From the NCBI GenBank assembly GCA_039720395.1, contig JBBPBK010000065.1, positions 1 through 64,000 of the forward strand: 64,000 nt of DNA. The letters are read 5' to 3'. Source of the stretch: Liquidambar formosana. Lineage: Eukaryota > Streptophyta > Magnoliopsida > Saxifragales > Altingiaceae. Below are positions 23,782 to 33,740 of this stretch, piece after piece. Position 1 is the first letter of the stretch. Each line of letters starts with the position of its first letter. Made by a program: the position numbers and the translations under genes. The notes beneath the pieces are model-generated. The model was not told where the DNA came from. It searched no databases and was given only the letters and a program-made list of their open reading frames with translations.

Positions 23782-24062
23782 GTGAACCCATTCTTAGGTT
23801 CGGTGTGCTCAAGCCATTTAGTAGGTGAGACTTATGCCCATTCTTAGGCGATTTTGCTTGGACCCGTTCTTGGGCAAGACTTTGTTGTGAACCCATTCTT
23901 AGGTTCGGTGTGCTCAAGCCATTTATTAGGTGAGACTTGTGCCCATTCTTAGGCAATTTTGCTTGGACCCGTTCTTGGGCAAGACTTTGTTGTGAACCCA
24001 TTCTTAGGTTCGGTGTGCTCAAGCCATTTATTAGGTGAGACTTGTGCCCATTCTTAGGCAGT
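23782..24062. repeat. Tandem repeat, 105-bp unit, about 2.7 copies
   Basis: Units start with GTGAACCCATTCTTAGGTTC at 23782, 23887 and 23992, an exact 105-bp spacing; the third is partial. Each unit holds degenerate sub-repeats around CCCATTCTTAGG / CCCGTTCTTGGG. Tandem arrays in the 3' non-coding part are common in Tat/Ogre elements. Confidence 0.9.
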
Positions 24063-24183
24063 TTTTGACTTCGACCCGTTGTTGGGGAAAATGCCTTTAG
24101 CTCAACTAATAGACAAGCGATGACGTTCTTGAATAATCTCTGAACTTGTATTGAATAATCATTGAATGTAATTACAACTTTGG

Positions 24184-25812
24184 CTATCGGTAAAACAATC
24201 TTAGGTTAGCTATGTTGACTGATCTCGGGAGCTCTTGCCCGGTCTCCAAGCTCTTCAGTTTGTAAGAACCTGTACCCCCGACGTGGATGACCTCGTAAGG
24301 ACCTTCCCATGTTGCCCCGAGCTTCCCGTCTGCAGGATTTCTGGTTCCAGCGTTGACTTGTCTGAGTACCAACTCTCCGACATTGAACTCCCTTGATTTT
24401 ATTCTTCGGTTGTAATATTTTTTCAGCTCTTGTTGGTAAGATGCCATTTTAATTCGAGCCATTTCCCTTCTTTCTTCTGCTAAATCCAGATCTTGAGACA
24501 GAGTTTGATCATTCGTTGCCGCGTCATAAGATTCGGTTCTGAGACCTGGTAGACCCATCTCTATTGGTATAACTGCTTCCATGCCATAGGTCATAGAAAA
24601 CGGAGTTTCTCCAGTGGACCTCCGCGGGGTAGTTCGATATGCCCATAGTACAGAATGCAGCTCGTCGGGCCAAGACCCTTTCACGTTGTCTAGCCTCCTT
24701 TTTATCCCCGCGACTATAATCTTGTTGGTTGCCTCTGCCTGACCATTGCACTGCGGGTAACTCGGATTAGAATACCACCACTGAATTCCCTGTTCTGAAC
24801 TGAATTCCCGAGTTCTCTTACTGTCGAACTGAGTCCCATTATCCGATACGAAGGCTCTCGGGATCCCGAAGCGAGTGATAATATTTTCCCAAAGGAACTT
24901 GATAATATCAGAATCTTTAATTGAAGCAAGCGCGATAGCCTCTACCCATTTGGTAAAATAATCAGTTGCGATGAACAAGTACTTCCTGTTCCCTGAGGCT
25001 GTGGGCAATGACCCAACGAGATCTAACCCCCACTGTGCGAAAGGCCATGGACTAGATATAGGATGTAACTCCTGAGCAGGCTGGTGTATTTTGTCAGCAA
25101 ACATCTGGCACTTCGGGCATTTCCTCACATACCTGATAGCATCCTTCTGCATGTATGGCCACCAGTAGCCCTGAGTGTTTGCCCTATGGGCTAGTGATCT
25201 TCCCCCTGCATGACCTCCGCATGATCCCTCGTGGAGTTCAGCCAGCAGGTCCAGCACTTGGTCTGGATGTACGCACTTCAGGTATGGTCCCGTGTAGGAT
25301 CTTTTGTAGAGAGAGCCCGACGGAGATAACCAAAAACGAGCTGACTTAGCGCGAATTCGGTGACCCTGATTGCGATCATCGGGTAGTTCATCTCTTTGTA
25401 GATAGGCAACTATCTCATCCATCCAGCTCGGGGTCGAAGGCTGAATGTCCGAGATGAGCTCCTCTGTCCCAATACTGGGTTCTTGCAAGATTTCGACATT
25501 TATGGCTCGGGGGGTGTCTGTTTCCAACGCTGCAGCCAGGGCGGCCAACCCATCTGCATGTCTGTTTTGATCCCTGGCAAAGCGTTTGAACTCCACACTG
25601 GTGAATTTCGCAGCTAATTCCCATACCTTGTGCGTGTACGCAGCCATCCTTTCATCTTTGGCTTCATATTCTTTGTTCAGCTGGTTAACCACTAGCCTGG
25701 AGTCGCTGTATACTGTCAGCTCTTTCACCCCCATTGCTTGGCCCATTGCTAGTCCTGCCACCACTGCCTCATACTCTGCTTCATTGTTTGAGGCTGGGAA
25801 CATAAGTCTCAC
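24184..25812 (-). CDS. Gypsy pol: second RNase H end and integrase
   Basis: This frame opens inside the second RNase H domain (SNNEAEYEAVVAGL, then YSDSRLVVNQL), which is shifted by one base from the RT frame. It then has the integrase zinc domain (HEGSCGGHAGG with the paired CPKC cysteines near 25110), the catalytic core with Asp in GLDLVG (about 25020), Asp in DNGTQFD (about 24830) and Glu in QAEATNK (about 24735), and a C-terminal part with WEGPYEV (about 24290). The catalytic triad D, D, E is intact. It would be made as part of a Gag-Pol polyprotein and insert the cDNA copy into host DNA. The ATG at 25812 is only the first methionine after the frameshift and not a real start. Confidence 0.93.
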   Translation of the reverse strand: MRLMFPASNNEAEYEAVVAGLAMGQAMGVKELTVYSDSRLVVNQLNKEYEAKDERMAAYTHKVWELAAKFTSVEFKRFARDQNRHADGLAALAAALETDTPRAINVEILQEPSIGTEELISDIQPSTPSWMDEIVAYLQRDELPDDRNQGHRIRAKSARFWLSPSGSLYKRSYTGPYLKCVHPDQVLDLLAELHEGSCGGHAGGRSLAHRANTQGYWWPYMQKDAIRYVRKCPKCQMFADKIHQPAQELHPISSPWPFAQWGLDLVGSLPTASGNRKYLFIATDYFTKWVEAIALASIKDSDIIKFLWENIITRFGIPRAFVSDNGTQFDSKRTREFSSEQGIQWWYSNPSYPQCNGQAEATNKIIVAGIKRRLDNVKGSWPDELHSVLWAYRTTPRRSTGETPFSMTYGMEAVIPIEMGLPGLRTESYDAATNDQTLSQDLDLAEERREMARIKMASYQQELKKYYNRRIKSREFNVGELVLRQVNAGTRNPADGKLGATWEGPYEVIHVGGTGSYKLKSLETGQELPRSVNIANLRLFYR

Positions 25813-27520
25813 TGCTTTGCTCGATGATCTCCCCTTCGGGATCTGTCAGCACAATTCCCAAACCTGCGCCTTTCGCATTAGATGCACCATCCACTTTGAG
25901 CTCCCATCTCTTCCTCGCTTCTGTGTTTATATTGTCTCTCCCCCCCAGTTCGGGCAGAGAGGATTTGAATGCTGTCTGTCCCGAACTGGAAGTAGGATCT
26001 GCGAACTCAGCCAAAAAATCAGCCAATATTTGCCCCTTTATGGCAGGTCGGGGCTGGAAGTGAATGTCGTAAGCATTGAGTTCTACCCCCCACTTCGAGA
26101 CGCGTCCTGACAAATCAGCTCTGCGTAGCACATCTTTCAGTGGGTAGTTGGTGAGGACGATGATAGGATGAGACTGGAAGTAGTGTTGGAGTTTTCTGGA
26201 GGCTGTGACAAGGGCTAGGATCAATTTTTCAAGGGGCAGATAGCGGGTTTCAGCGTCTAATAATGTCTTGCTAATATAATAGATTGGGACTTGAGTAAGG
26301 TTGCGTTGGGCTAAAAGAACGCCACTGAGTGCATGAGCTGAAACAGCAAGATAGAGGTAAAGAGGTTCCCCGTGGTAAGGGTGGGTCAGGGTGGGCAGTT
26401 TTTCTAAATGAGCAACTAACTTTTGATAAGCCTCCTGGCATTCCGTGTTCCATCCCGAGTTAGTGCTCTTCTTTAGTATTTGAAAGAATGGGTGGCATTT
26501 GTCTGATGACCTCGAGATGAATCTACTGAGTGCTGCCACCATCCCGTTCAACTGTTGAACATCCCTGACCGTTGTTGGAGTACGTAAGGTTCTTATCGCC
26601 TCAATCTTACTTGGATTTGCTTCGATCCCCCTTCTTGAAACTAAGTGACCAAGGAATTTTCCCGAACCTATGCCAAATGAGCTTTTCTTCGCATTTAACT
26701 TCATTCCATACTCCCTGAGTCGGGCAAAAGCCTCAGTTAGGTCTGTCAGATGATCTTTCTCTGAGCTGCTCTTAACAATAGTGTCATCAACGTACGCCTC
26801 AAGGTTTTTGCCAATCAGTCCTTCAAACATCCTGCTAACAAGACGTTGGTAGGTGGCCCCTGCATTCTTTAACCCGAACGGCATCACCTTGTAGCAGTAC
26901 GTTCCTCTAGGAGTAACGAACCCAGTCTTGTCTTGGTCGTGTTCTGCCATTGGAATCTGATGGTAACCCGAGTAGGCATCAAATATGCTCAGTCTTTCAT
27001 ACCCCGAGATAGAGTCTATAAGTTGGTCAATCTTAGGCAAGGGGAAACTGTCCTTTGGGCACGCTTTATTGAGGTCTGTGAAATCGATACAGACTCGCCA
27101 GTCCCCTGTCTTCTTTCTTACACATACGGGATTGGCCAGCCAACTCGGGTACTTTACTTCTCTGATGAACCCTGCTTTCAAAAGCTTATCAACCTCGGCA
27201 GAAACTGTTTCGGCTCTATCATCTGACAACCTTCGTTGCTTCTGAACCACTGGCTTGTAATTCGGGTTCACTTGTAACTCATGAGTAATAATTCTGGGAT
27301 CAATTCCTGGCATTTCATGGGGTGACCAAGCAAATACATCGATGTTTTTCTTCAAAAACTCGAATAGCTCTGCTGCGTGGGTTTCATTTAATGACTTTCC
27401 TATCCAGAAAAACCTCTCTGGATCATCAGGGTTGATTATCTTTTTCACTAGCTCCTCCCCCGTTCTATCTGCGGGTTCCAGAGCTGTCTCTTCTACTCCG
27501 GGCCGTTCTCCCTTTCGTTG
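25781..27520 (-). CDS. Gypsy pol: reverse transcriptase and RNase H
   Basis: The frame is open directly after the TAG at 27521-27523 and continues the gag-protease frame. RT motifs in order: KAGFIREV and WRVCIDFTDLNKACPKD, SIFDAYSGYHQIP, TYCYKVMPFGLKNAGATYQR, and the catalytic YVDD near 26785. RNase H follows (LYLAVSAHALSGVLLA), then a connection, then the second RNase H start (LKVDGASNAKGAGLGIVL). The frame shifts at an extra base in GAGCAAAGCAG near 25818-25822 and stops at 25781. Two RNase H modules are the hallmark of Tat elements. All RT catalytic residues are present. Confidence 0.94.
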   Translation of the reverse strand, partial: QRKGERPGVEETALEPADRTGEELVKKIINPDDPERFFWIGKSLNETHAAELFEFLKKNIDVFAWSPHEMPGIDPRIITHELQVNPNYKPVVQKQRRLSDDRAETVSAEVDKLLKAGFIREVKYPSWLANPVCVRKKTGDWRVCIDFTDLNKACPKDSFPLPKIDQLIDSISGYERLSIFDAYSGYHQIPMAEHDQDKTGFVTPRGTYCYKVMPFGLKNAGATYQRLVSRMFEGLIGKNLEAYVDDTIVKSSSEKDHLTDLTEAFARLREYGMKLNAKKSSFGIGSGKFLGHLVSRRGIEANPSKIEAIRTLRTPTTVRDVQQLNGMVAALSRFISRSSDKCHPFFQILKKSTNSGWNTECQEAYQKLVAHLEKLPTLTHPYHGEPLYLYLAVSAHALSGVLLAQRNLTQVPIYYISKTLLDAETRYLPLEKLILALVTASRKLQHYFQSHPIIVLTNYPLKDVLRRADLSGRVSKWGVELNAYDIHFQPRPAIKGQILADFLAEFADPTSSSGQTAFKSSLPELGGRDNINTEARKRWELKVDGASNAKGAGLGIVLTDPEGEIIEQSSETYVPSLKQ

Positions 27521-30106
27521 CTACAAGGGGACCTCGTCAATCTTGGCTTTTTTCTTCTGCTCAGGCTCTTGCCTCGGGGCTTTGAGTTTGCCAGTTCCCG
27601 AGCTGGGAAGGCGTGGGACCTTGGACTTCAGTTTGTCCTCAGAAGATGCTGAGTGGCCTGCATACTCTGCCAGAAAACACTCCCTGGCCGCCGCCTGATT
27701 TCCCTTTATCTCCATGATCCCTTCTGGGCTCGGGAACCTGATGGATTGGTGGTAGGAGGATGGGACAGCCTTTATAGCATGAATCCAAGGTCGCCCGAGT
27801 ATCACATTGTAAGCTGACCTTTCCTGGATTACCACAAACGTCTCCATGGATTGCACTGGCCCGGCCCGAACTGGGAGCGTTATCTGCCCCAATGGGAAAG
27901 TCATGTTGCCATTAAAAGCTTTCAGGCTGACGTGGCAGGGCTTCAGGTCGGAGTCCTTGAGCCCGAGTTGACTGAACAATTTCTGAAACATGACGTTCAC
28001 AGATGCCCGGTTATCCACATAGACTTTGCCCACGTCGTAGTTCCCTATGAGCATGCGGACAACTAGAGCATCGTTGTGCGGGCAGTGTACCGTCCCATCA
28101 GTCTCGGCATCCCCGAAGAAAAGCAGTTTCTCACCATTTTCTCCCTCACTCTGAGGTAACAGTATTGGCTCGTCTCCAATATCACTGACTTCAGCATCTT
28201 GACACGCCATCCTATATTGTGCCCTAAGCTGGCTGGTTGACAGAGCGGTTTCCTCATATCCTCCGGTGATCATATCAATCCTCCCGAGGATCTTTGGTTG
28301 AGTGGATTGAGGAGCCCTGTTCTCGGGTTTTTTCTGCTCGGATGGCTGTCCCTTATCCTTTCGGGCTATAAACTCATCGAGTTTTCCTTCCTTGGCCCAA
28401 GCCTCGAGGTTGTACTTCAAAACCTTACAGTCCTCTGTCCTGTGGCCATGATCCTTGTGGTAACTGCAAAACAGCTTCTTATTTCTCTTCTCGGGCTCCG
28501 CGAACATAGGTCGAGGTTTCTGGAAGAAGTCCTTGTTCTCCAGTGCCTTCATTAACTTGTAGATGGGGAGAGTAAATACAGTGAAGATGGCCTGGTTTGG
28601 ATTGGTGGGTGGCCTAGATTTCTCTCCTCGGGGATTATCCCTTTGTGACCTAGGGTCCTTTTTCTTGTCATCTTTTTCGCCAGTTTTGGCAGACTGTGGA
28701 GTGTAAAAATCATCCAACTTGGAATAATTGGCTACAGTGGAGAGTAGCTTGGCTAGGTTTCTGGGGGGATTAACAGTGAGCTCCTTAAACAGAGGTGACG
28801 GCCTCCTCAACCCGAGACGAAACAGATCCATCGCATTCTTCTCAATGGGCTCGTCAATCTCATTGTAGACCTCCCAGAACCTCTGAGAGAATTCCCGAAG
28901 TCCCTCCCCATCTTTCTGTTTCAGCTCGTATAGGTTCTGCATGGTCCTCGGGAATTTACAGCTGGTGATGAACCTTTTCTTGAACAGCTTGCTCAGTTCG
29001 TGCCAGCTGTCAATAGATTCGTCTGGGATCTTGGCCCACCACTTGAGAGCCACTTCCCCTAAACTCATGGGGAATATTTTGCAGAGAAAACCCTCGTTTC
29101 CAGCATATAACGACATACGTTGCAAGTAATAATTCAAATGATGGTCGGGGTCTATTGAAAGAGAGTAAAGAGTAAAGGTTATCTCGGAATACCCTCGTGG
29201 GATTGGGACCCGTTGAATCCATCGTGTGAATGGGCTCCGAGCTATAGCGAGGCTTTCAGGTCTGTATCCCCCTCTACTCTGGTTACCCCGGTGTCTCTTG
29301 GAGGCTTCTTCCTCGTTTCTTTCACGCCTGGGTGACCGAGAGTGCTTTCTGCTCGTCCCCCCAGTACTTCTCTCCCCCCTTCTTTCAAGAGACCGAGACC
29401 TGTGATAGCGTCTCTCTTCTCTGTGAACTTCGTGCCCAGAACGCACCTGAGAACGAGGTCTTGGGTGGTCCTCATTCCACCTTCGCGCATGTTCTGAACG
29501 CCTTGAACTGCGTTCTGGGGACCTCTGAATCAGCGCATGATGTTGTTCATCTCCCCCTCCCAGATGTCTCTGTTCTGGATCAGTTAATCGTGGTTGATCG
29601 TCATGTCTGCTGTGGTGGTGGTGGTGTGAGGCCCCTGGCCTGGGTGAGCTCTCCTGATGCCTGGTGCGACGGAGTGGACTGGTTTGGCTAGCCTCCTCAG
29701 CGACAATATTAACTCCGCGAGGAGCAAAAGTTCGCTGGAGGTAGCGGTGGTAATTTTGCTCCGCATTTAGCTTTGCGAGCTGCGCCGATTGAATCTCCGA
29801 TTGCATGGTTGCAATCAGTTCCACTACCGCCGCTGGGTTGGGGTTGTTTGTTACAGCCTTATCGAAGGCGGCTTTCAGAACAGGCTGGTCATCGAGAGAA
29901 TGTAGGACAGCAGACATTTCAGGGGAGATATGATGTTGTTGAATCGGAGGAAGCTGACTGGTTCCCGCCGCAAGCAATGGCGGGTTGGTCTGTGGAGGCT
30001 GGGTTTCTGCTCGTTTCCCAGCATCGCCTGTAATGGCTTGGTCTACGCGAGTAAAGTTCGCTCCAGATCTGGTTCGCCCGAAGGTGGGCGGAGGTGGTGT
30101 AGCCAT
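27521..30106 (-). CDS. Gypsy gag-protease reading frame
   Basis: 861 residues from the ATG at 30104-30106 to an amber stop at 27521-27523. The frame is open further upstream into the 5' LTR, but this ATG is preferred because the older copy in the window begins at the same methionine (MATPPPP). Order: Pro-rich start; Arg/His/Ser-rich basic linker (about 165-285); retrotransposon Gag core with WWAKIPDESIDSW (about 350); a single CCHC-like knuckle CSYHKDHGHRTEDC (about 545-559); protease with YVDNRASVNVMF (about 695). Active aspartic proteases have D-T/S-G; here the glycine position is Arg. Gag forms the particle, protease cleaves the polyprotein. The stop lies between protease and RT with pol in the same frame. 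Confidence 0.92.
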   Translation of the reverse strand: MATPPPPTFGRTRSGANFTRVDQAITGDAGKRAETQPPQTNPPLLAAGTSQLPPIQQHHISPEMSAVLHSLDDQPVLKAAFDKAVTNNPNPAAVVELIATMQSEIQSAQLAKLNAEQNYHRYLQRTFAPRGVNIVAEEASQTSPLRRTRHQESSPRPGASHHHHHSRHDDQPRLTDPEQRHLGGGDEQHHALIQRSPERSSRRSEHARRWNEDHPRPRSQVRSGHEVHREERRYHRSRSLERRGERSTGGTSRKHSRSPRRERNEEEASKRHRGNQSRGGYRPESLAIARSPFTRWIQRVPIPRGYSEITFTLYSLSIDPDHHLNYYLQRMSLYAGNEGFLCKIFPMSLGEVALKWWAKIPDESIDSWHELSKLFKKRFITSCKFPRTMQNLYELKQKDGEGLREFSQRFWEVYNEIDEPIEKNAMDLFRLGLRRPSPLFKELTVNPPRNLAKLLSTVANYSKLDDFYTPQSAKTGEKDDKKKDPRSQRDNPRGEKSRPPTNPNQAIFTVFTLPIYKLMKALENKDFFQKPRPMFAEPEKRNKKLFCSYHKDHGHRTEDCKVLKYNLEAWAKEGKLDEFIARKDKGQPSEQKKPENRAPQSTQPKILGRIDMITGGYEETALSTSQLRAQYRMACQDAEVSDIGDEPILLPQSEGENGEKLLFFGDAETDGTVHCPHNDALVVRMLIGNYDVGKVYVDNRASVNVMFQKLFSQLGLKDSDLKPCHVSLKAFNGNMTFPLGQITLPVRAGPVQSMETFVVIQERSAYNVILGRPWIHAIKAVPSSYHQSIRFPSPEGIMEIKGNQAAARECFLAEYAGHSASSEDKLKSKVPRLPSSGTGKLKAPRQEPEQKKKAKIDEVPL

Positions 30107-30117
30107 CTTATCGTTCG

Positions 30118-30138
30118 ATTCCCACAGACGGCGCCAAA
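30118..30138 (-). other. Gypsy primer-binding site
   Basis: On the minus strand, two bases after the 5' LTR, TGGCGCCGTCTGTGGGAA starts. Its first bases fit the 3' end of a tRNA ending GGCGCCA, as in tRNA-Asp; the tRNA assignment is tentative. Confidence 0.7.
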
Positions 30139-30139
30139 T

Positions 30140-30840
30140 TGTACGGGGTAAAATCTTTCTCCCCGAACTACGTGTTGATGATGGAGCTTGTTCCCTCGCC
30201 TGGACCTGCAATCACAAGCTTGGAAAATGGGTCAGAGGGTAGGCCAAGGTGGGTTTTGGCCGTGCCCTCTCCGAAGCTTAAGTCAGAAAGCTGCACTGTG
30301 GAGAATGAGGCAAGGAAGAAGATGAATCTCAGAGAATTAGGGTACTGTAGCTTACCAAATTAGGCTGTATCGTATTCTTTTTATACCCACCTGTACGGAC
30401 TGACCATGTGAGGTCAGATAACTGCTTGGGTTAGGTCAGATCTGACCATGGTTTGCCCATAACCGTCTGACCATAGTCTAGTGACCATGGTTGGCCAGAG
30501 AATCGTGGTTTCTTGTAACCGCTGTGTCAGGAATTACAGCTGCTAGGACAGTTTTGGACTGTAGTAGGATTTGGACTGTAGTATGAGTCATAAGACAGGT
30601 GCCCCGAGGTGAAAGCCAAGAACCGAGTTGGGAGATCACGTGCCCTGTAGCGGGTCCCACCGTGTAGGCCTCCCACGTGTCAAGTGAAGTGTTTTAACTC
30701 CTTGCCCCGAGCTGGATCTTCGGAGGCGAATCACGTGCGTTGTGGTTGGCCTGGTTGAGCAATCTTCGCCACGTGTCAGCGTTTCAGACTTGAACCTTCC
30801 ATCCCGAGTTGAAACCTCAGTTCAGATATATTTCCACACA
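30140..30840 (-). repeat. Gypsy 5' LTR
   Basis: 701 bp, matching 19119-19819. A TATAAAAAG box on the minus strand lies near 30378 and is the likely element promoter. The last bases before the internal region are CCCCGTACA on the minus strand. Confidence 0.93.
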
Positions 30841-31071
30841 ATAACAATAGAAGATGACTCACAAATTAAATAAACCCATATTTCCCTTCTCTTCCTTCGA
30901 TCTCTGAATCCACACAATAAACCCAAATTTGGCGGTGGGAGATGGTTGAGAATTATTTCCTTCTTTCTTTTTTCTTTTTTCTTTTTTTTTTTTAATAACG
31001 TTTGGAGAGAGAAAGGGATATATATGTGGGATTACAGTTGCGGGTTATAAAAAATGGAGTGGATTGAATGG
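30841..31071. other. Flank between the gypsy and hAT elements
   Basis: Short AT-rich sequence starting with the gypsy TSD ATAAC and ending with the hAT TSD TTGAATGG. Confidence 0.6.
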
Positions 31072-31652
31072 CAGGGCCAGCCCTGACTATAATTTTTCAA
31101 TGTGGTGGCTTAGGGCACCACCTTTTTGGGTGAAAAAAGGGGCCCCAACAGCAAATGCAATACCTGTGATTGGGTTAGCCCAAGAGAAAAAAAAACACAT
31201 GTAATGATTGTGAATGAGGCACCAAAAACAAATCTAAAGGCCCAAGTCCAGTTCAAAGAATAAGTCTAAAACCCAACTATCTAAACAAAAACTAAAAGGC
31301 ATTACAAATATTTAAGTGATACTTCGATGCATTGGGTTTTTTGTTTTTTGGAATTATAACTTTAGATTTTGTTTTGTGTATTGTTCTTATTGTAACAATG
31401 AATTTTGCTAAGTTATAGAGCAAGAAGTATGAATTATAGCTTTTGATATTCTTGTAATGATTTTTTGTTACCTTCATTTATATAAGCAAATATTAGTAAC
31501 TATATAGGCGAGAAAACTTTGAGTTGATATATACTAGGAAAAAAAAAAATTTTGAGTACGTAAAAATATATATTTTTTGGTGTGTGAATAAGTATAAGGG
31601 GTCTCATTTTTTGAGTTCGCTTGGGCCCTCCAAAAAGTCAGGGCCGGCCCTG
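31072..31652. mobile_element. Non-autonomous hAT element, TSD TTGAATGG
   Basis: 581 bp with ends CAGGGCCAGCCCTGA and, reversed, CAGGGCCGGCCCTGA (one mismatch). Perfect 8-bp flanks TTGAATGG lie at 31064-31071 and 31653-31660. The end sequence and 8-bp TSD fit hAT. There is no transposase frame. Confidence 0.93.
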
Positions 31653-31863
31653 TTGAATGGAGAAAAGAGTAGAAATTAAAACAGAGATTTTGGACATGTT
31701 TGGATAAAGAAAAGTAAATTGGAATGGAGAGTAGGGGTATTTTGGTCTCAAAGAAAAAAAATGAGATAACTGCATTACAGTGGTCACGAGCAGCATGTTT
31801 CTTCTCTAAAACTCAGGATGTGTGGCAATCGTATAACATGCCACATCTTTTTTCAGTAGGAAT

Positions 31864-31885
31864 GGCTACTCAACGTTGAGTAGCC
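31864..31885. repeat. Perfect 22-bp palindrome
   Basis: Each half is GGCTACTCAAC read toward the centre. The surrounding ~90 bp match 18511-18590 in inverted orientation. Confidence 0.9.
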
Positions 31886-33539
31886 AACCTTTGTCTATAT
31901 TATTTTATCCACTCATTTTTTCTCCCATGCTTTGTGTCACACTCATCACTCTCCCACACACTTTCCTTTATCCTCTCACGCTTTGTCTTATACTCCCATA
32001 TTCTATCTCTCTCACACTCACATCACTCTCCCATATCAATCATTTTCTTTTCTTCTTTTTTTATTCATCTTCTTTTTTTATTCATATATTGTATATATTT
32101 ATACACAATGAATAAGAATATCAAGTAAAGCAGATTGTCTTCATCATACAAAATCTCCGTAGCTTAACATAAAGGAAGAGTAGTAAACAATCCTGTGTTT
32201 TTTCTTCTCTCCGATCTGGGAATTTTTGTCCATTGATTTGGCACGAGATACCAGTATTTTGTTTGCAAAGTTATTGTTGAATATAGCGTTTTGATGGAAA
32301 TTTTTTCTTAAGATGGCTTTAAAAGTTTCAACACTGTTTATAAGAAGGGAAATGCAATAAACAGCTTCTAGTTGCTACACCTACTTATAGTATCTGACGT
32401 GGAATGATTTGGTTGACAAAATACCTTCCAAGATATTCAGTATCTCGACAAAAAATCCATGATGTGGCAATGGACATGGTGTTGTCTATATGGTATTGTA
32501 ATATGGAACTTCGCATAGCGCGCATTGTCCAAACAAATACGCTTCATGTATTACTAATTTGGTAACTCCCTTGCGGTATTGATTTAGTGATTAGGTCTTG
32601 GGTGTGCTTTCTAAATGTCATCATTTCAATTCATTGTAATTATCTTTGCTTGTGTAGGTATGGAATGTCTCATATGGGCCATTAAGAGATTAGTTTAGGC
32701 TAAAACTGCGGCCGGAGTAAGGCTAAGATATTCCTAATCGTTAATCCTCAAAAACAAAAACGAAAAAATAAAATGGTAACAAGGCTGGGCCGGTATTTCT
32801 TTAATCCGAAGGCCCAGCTTCCTAGCTACAAACTTGGGTGAGTTGCCCAATCTGGGACAGTGGATGTGTAAGACATTCAGGCCACTCATGCATGATATAA
32901 GGTATTATGGGAGAATTTCCATTTTGGCGTCATCATCTAGTTGGTAATTCAAGTTTTGGAGATGCAAACTAATAAAAAGCGCATAATCAGGTGTGGCAGA
33001 AAATTCTCCTTCGCATTTATATCCAACGTGGTTCAGTCATAGCCATAGCCAAAGTTGGGTTGAACCGTTGAATAGCTGTGAAGGGCGGAAAACTACTAAA
33101 ACCGCAAAGTGAAAAAAAAAGAAAAAAAAAAGAGCAAAATAAATAAATAAATAAATTTTGAGGCAAACCTAACTAAAATCTCATCAATCACCACATGCCG
33201 AAACGATGATGCCCCAAAATGGAAAAACAAAAATTGGGCCATTGCCTTTCTTTGGATGAGGGGCAAAAATTGGGCCTCAGGATAGTTTTTTTTTTCTTTT
33301 TGTTTTTTTTTCACCAAACAATAGGAGAAGACACATACAAATACACGCACCTACATGAAATTGAAAGTAAAACCTCCACAAATCCTATGCCCCTATTAGG
33401 ACGGGATATGTCATTAGACCCAAAGACCATTGGTAGCCTCATGCAAGATATTCAAGGTTGAAAATGGCGCAATGATTTTGACATTTTTTTTTTCTCGATC
33501 TTCTTAATATGCACCCCAAGTTTAGCTACCAAACAAAAA

Positions 33540-33740
33540 ATTATTTTTTAGCAAATTATTATTATTATTATTTTTTTTTTTATTTTTTTTGGGTAAGTAA
33601 GTTTGCATATTGCAAGATGGAAAAAAAGAGGTTTACAAAGAAAATACAAGCCCTAGGGCGAAGGAGACCAAACAAGTCTCAAAGAAAAAACCAAAAGAGC
33701 TTGAAATATACAAATTAGGAAACTAATCAAGAAGAAAAAG
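33540..33740 (-). mobile_element. Possible antisense LINE tail
   Basis: A long T run followed by GGGTAAGTAAG and purine-rich sequence ending near AATATACAAATTAGG, as in reversed plant LINE 3' ends. No flanking duplication identified. Confidence 0.35.

Larger units (their letters stand above)
19119..30840 (-). mobile_element. Ty3/gypsy Tat-lineage retrotransposon, 11.7 kb, TSD ATAAC
   Basis: Two 701-bp LTRs that look identical by eye (19119-19819 and 30140-30840) start TGTACGGG and end CCACACA on the plus strand. The 5-bp flanks ATAAC at 19114-19118 and 30841-30845 match. The coding strand is minus: PBS, gag, protease, RT, RNase H, a second RNase H, integrase, a long 3' region with 105-bp tandem repeats, then the 3' LTR. 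The second RNase H and a spliced reading frame on the opposite strand in the 3' region are known traits of the Tat group. Matching LTRs imply recent insertion. An amber stop and a frameshift in pol suggest this copy is not autonomous. Confidence 0.95.

Noticed and set aside
23782..24062. Regularly spaced repeats as a CRISPR-like array
   Set aside because: Units are contiguous 105-bp tandem copies without unique spacers, inside a plant retrotransposon.
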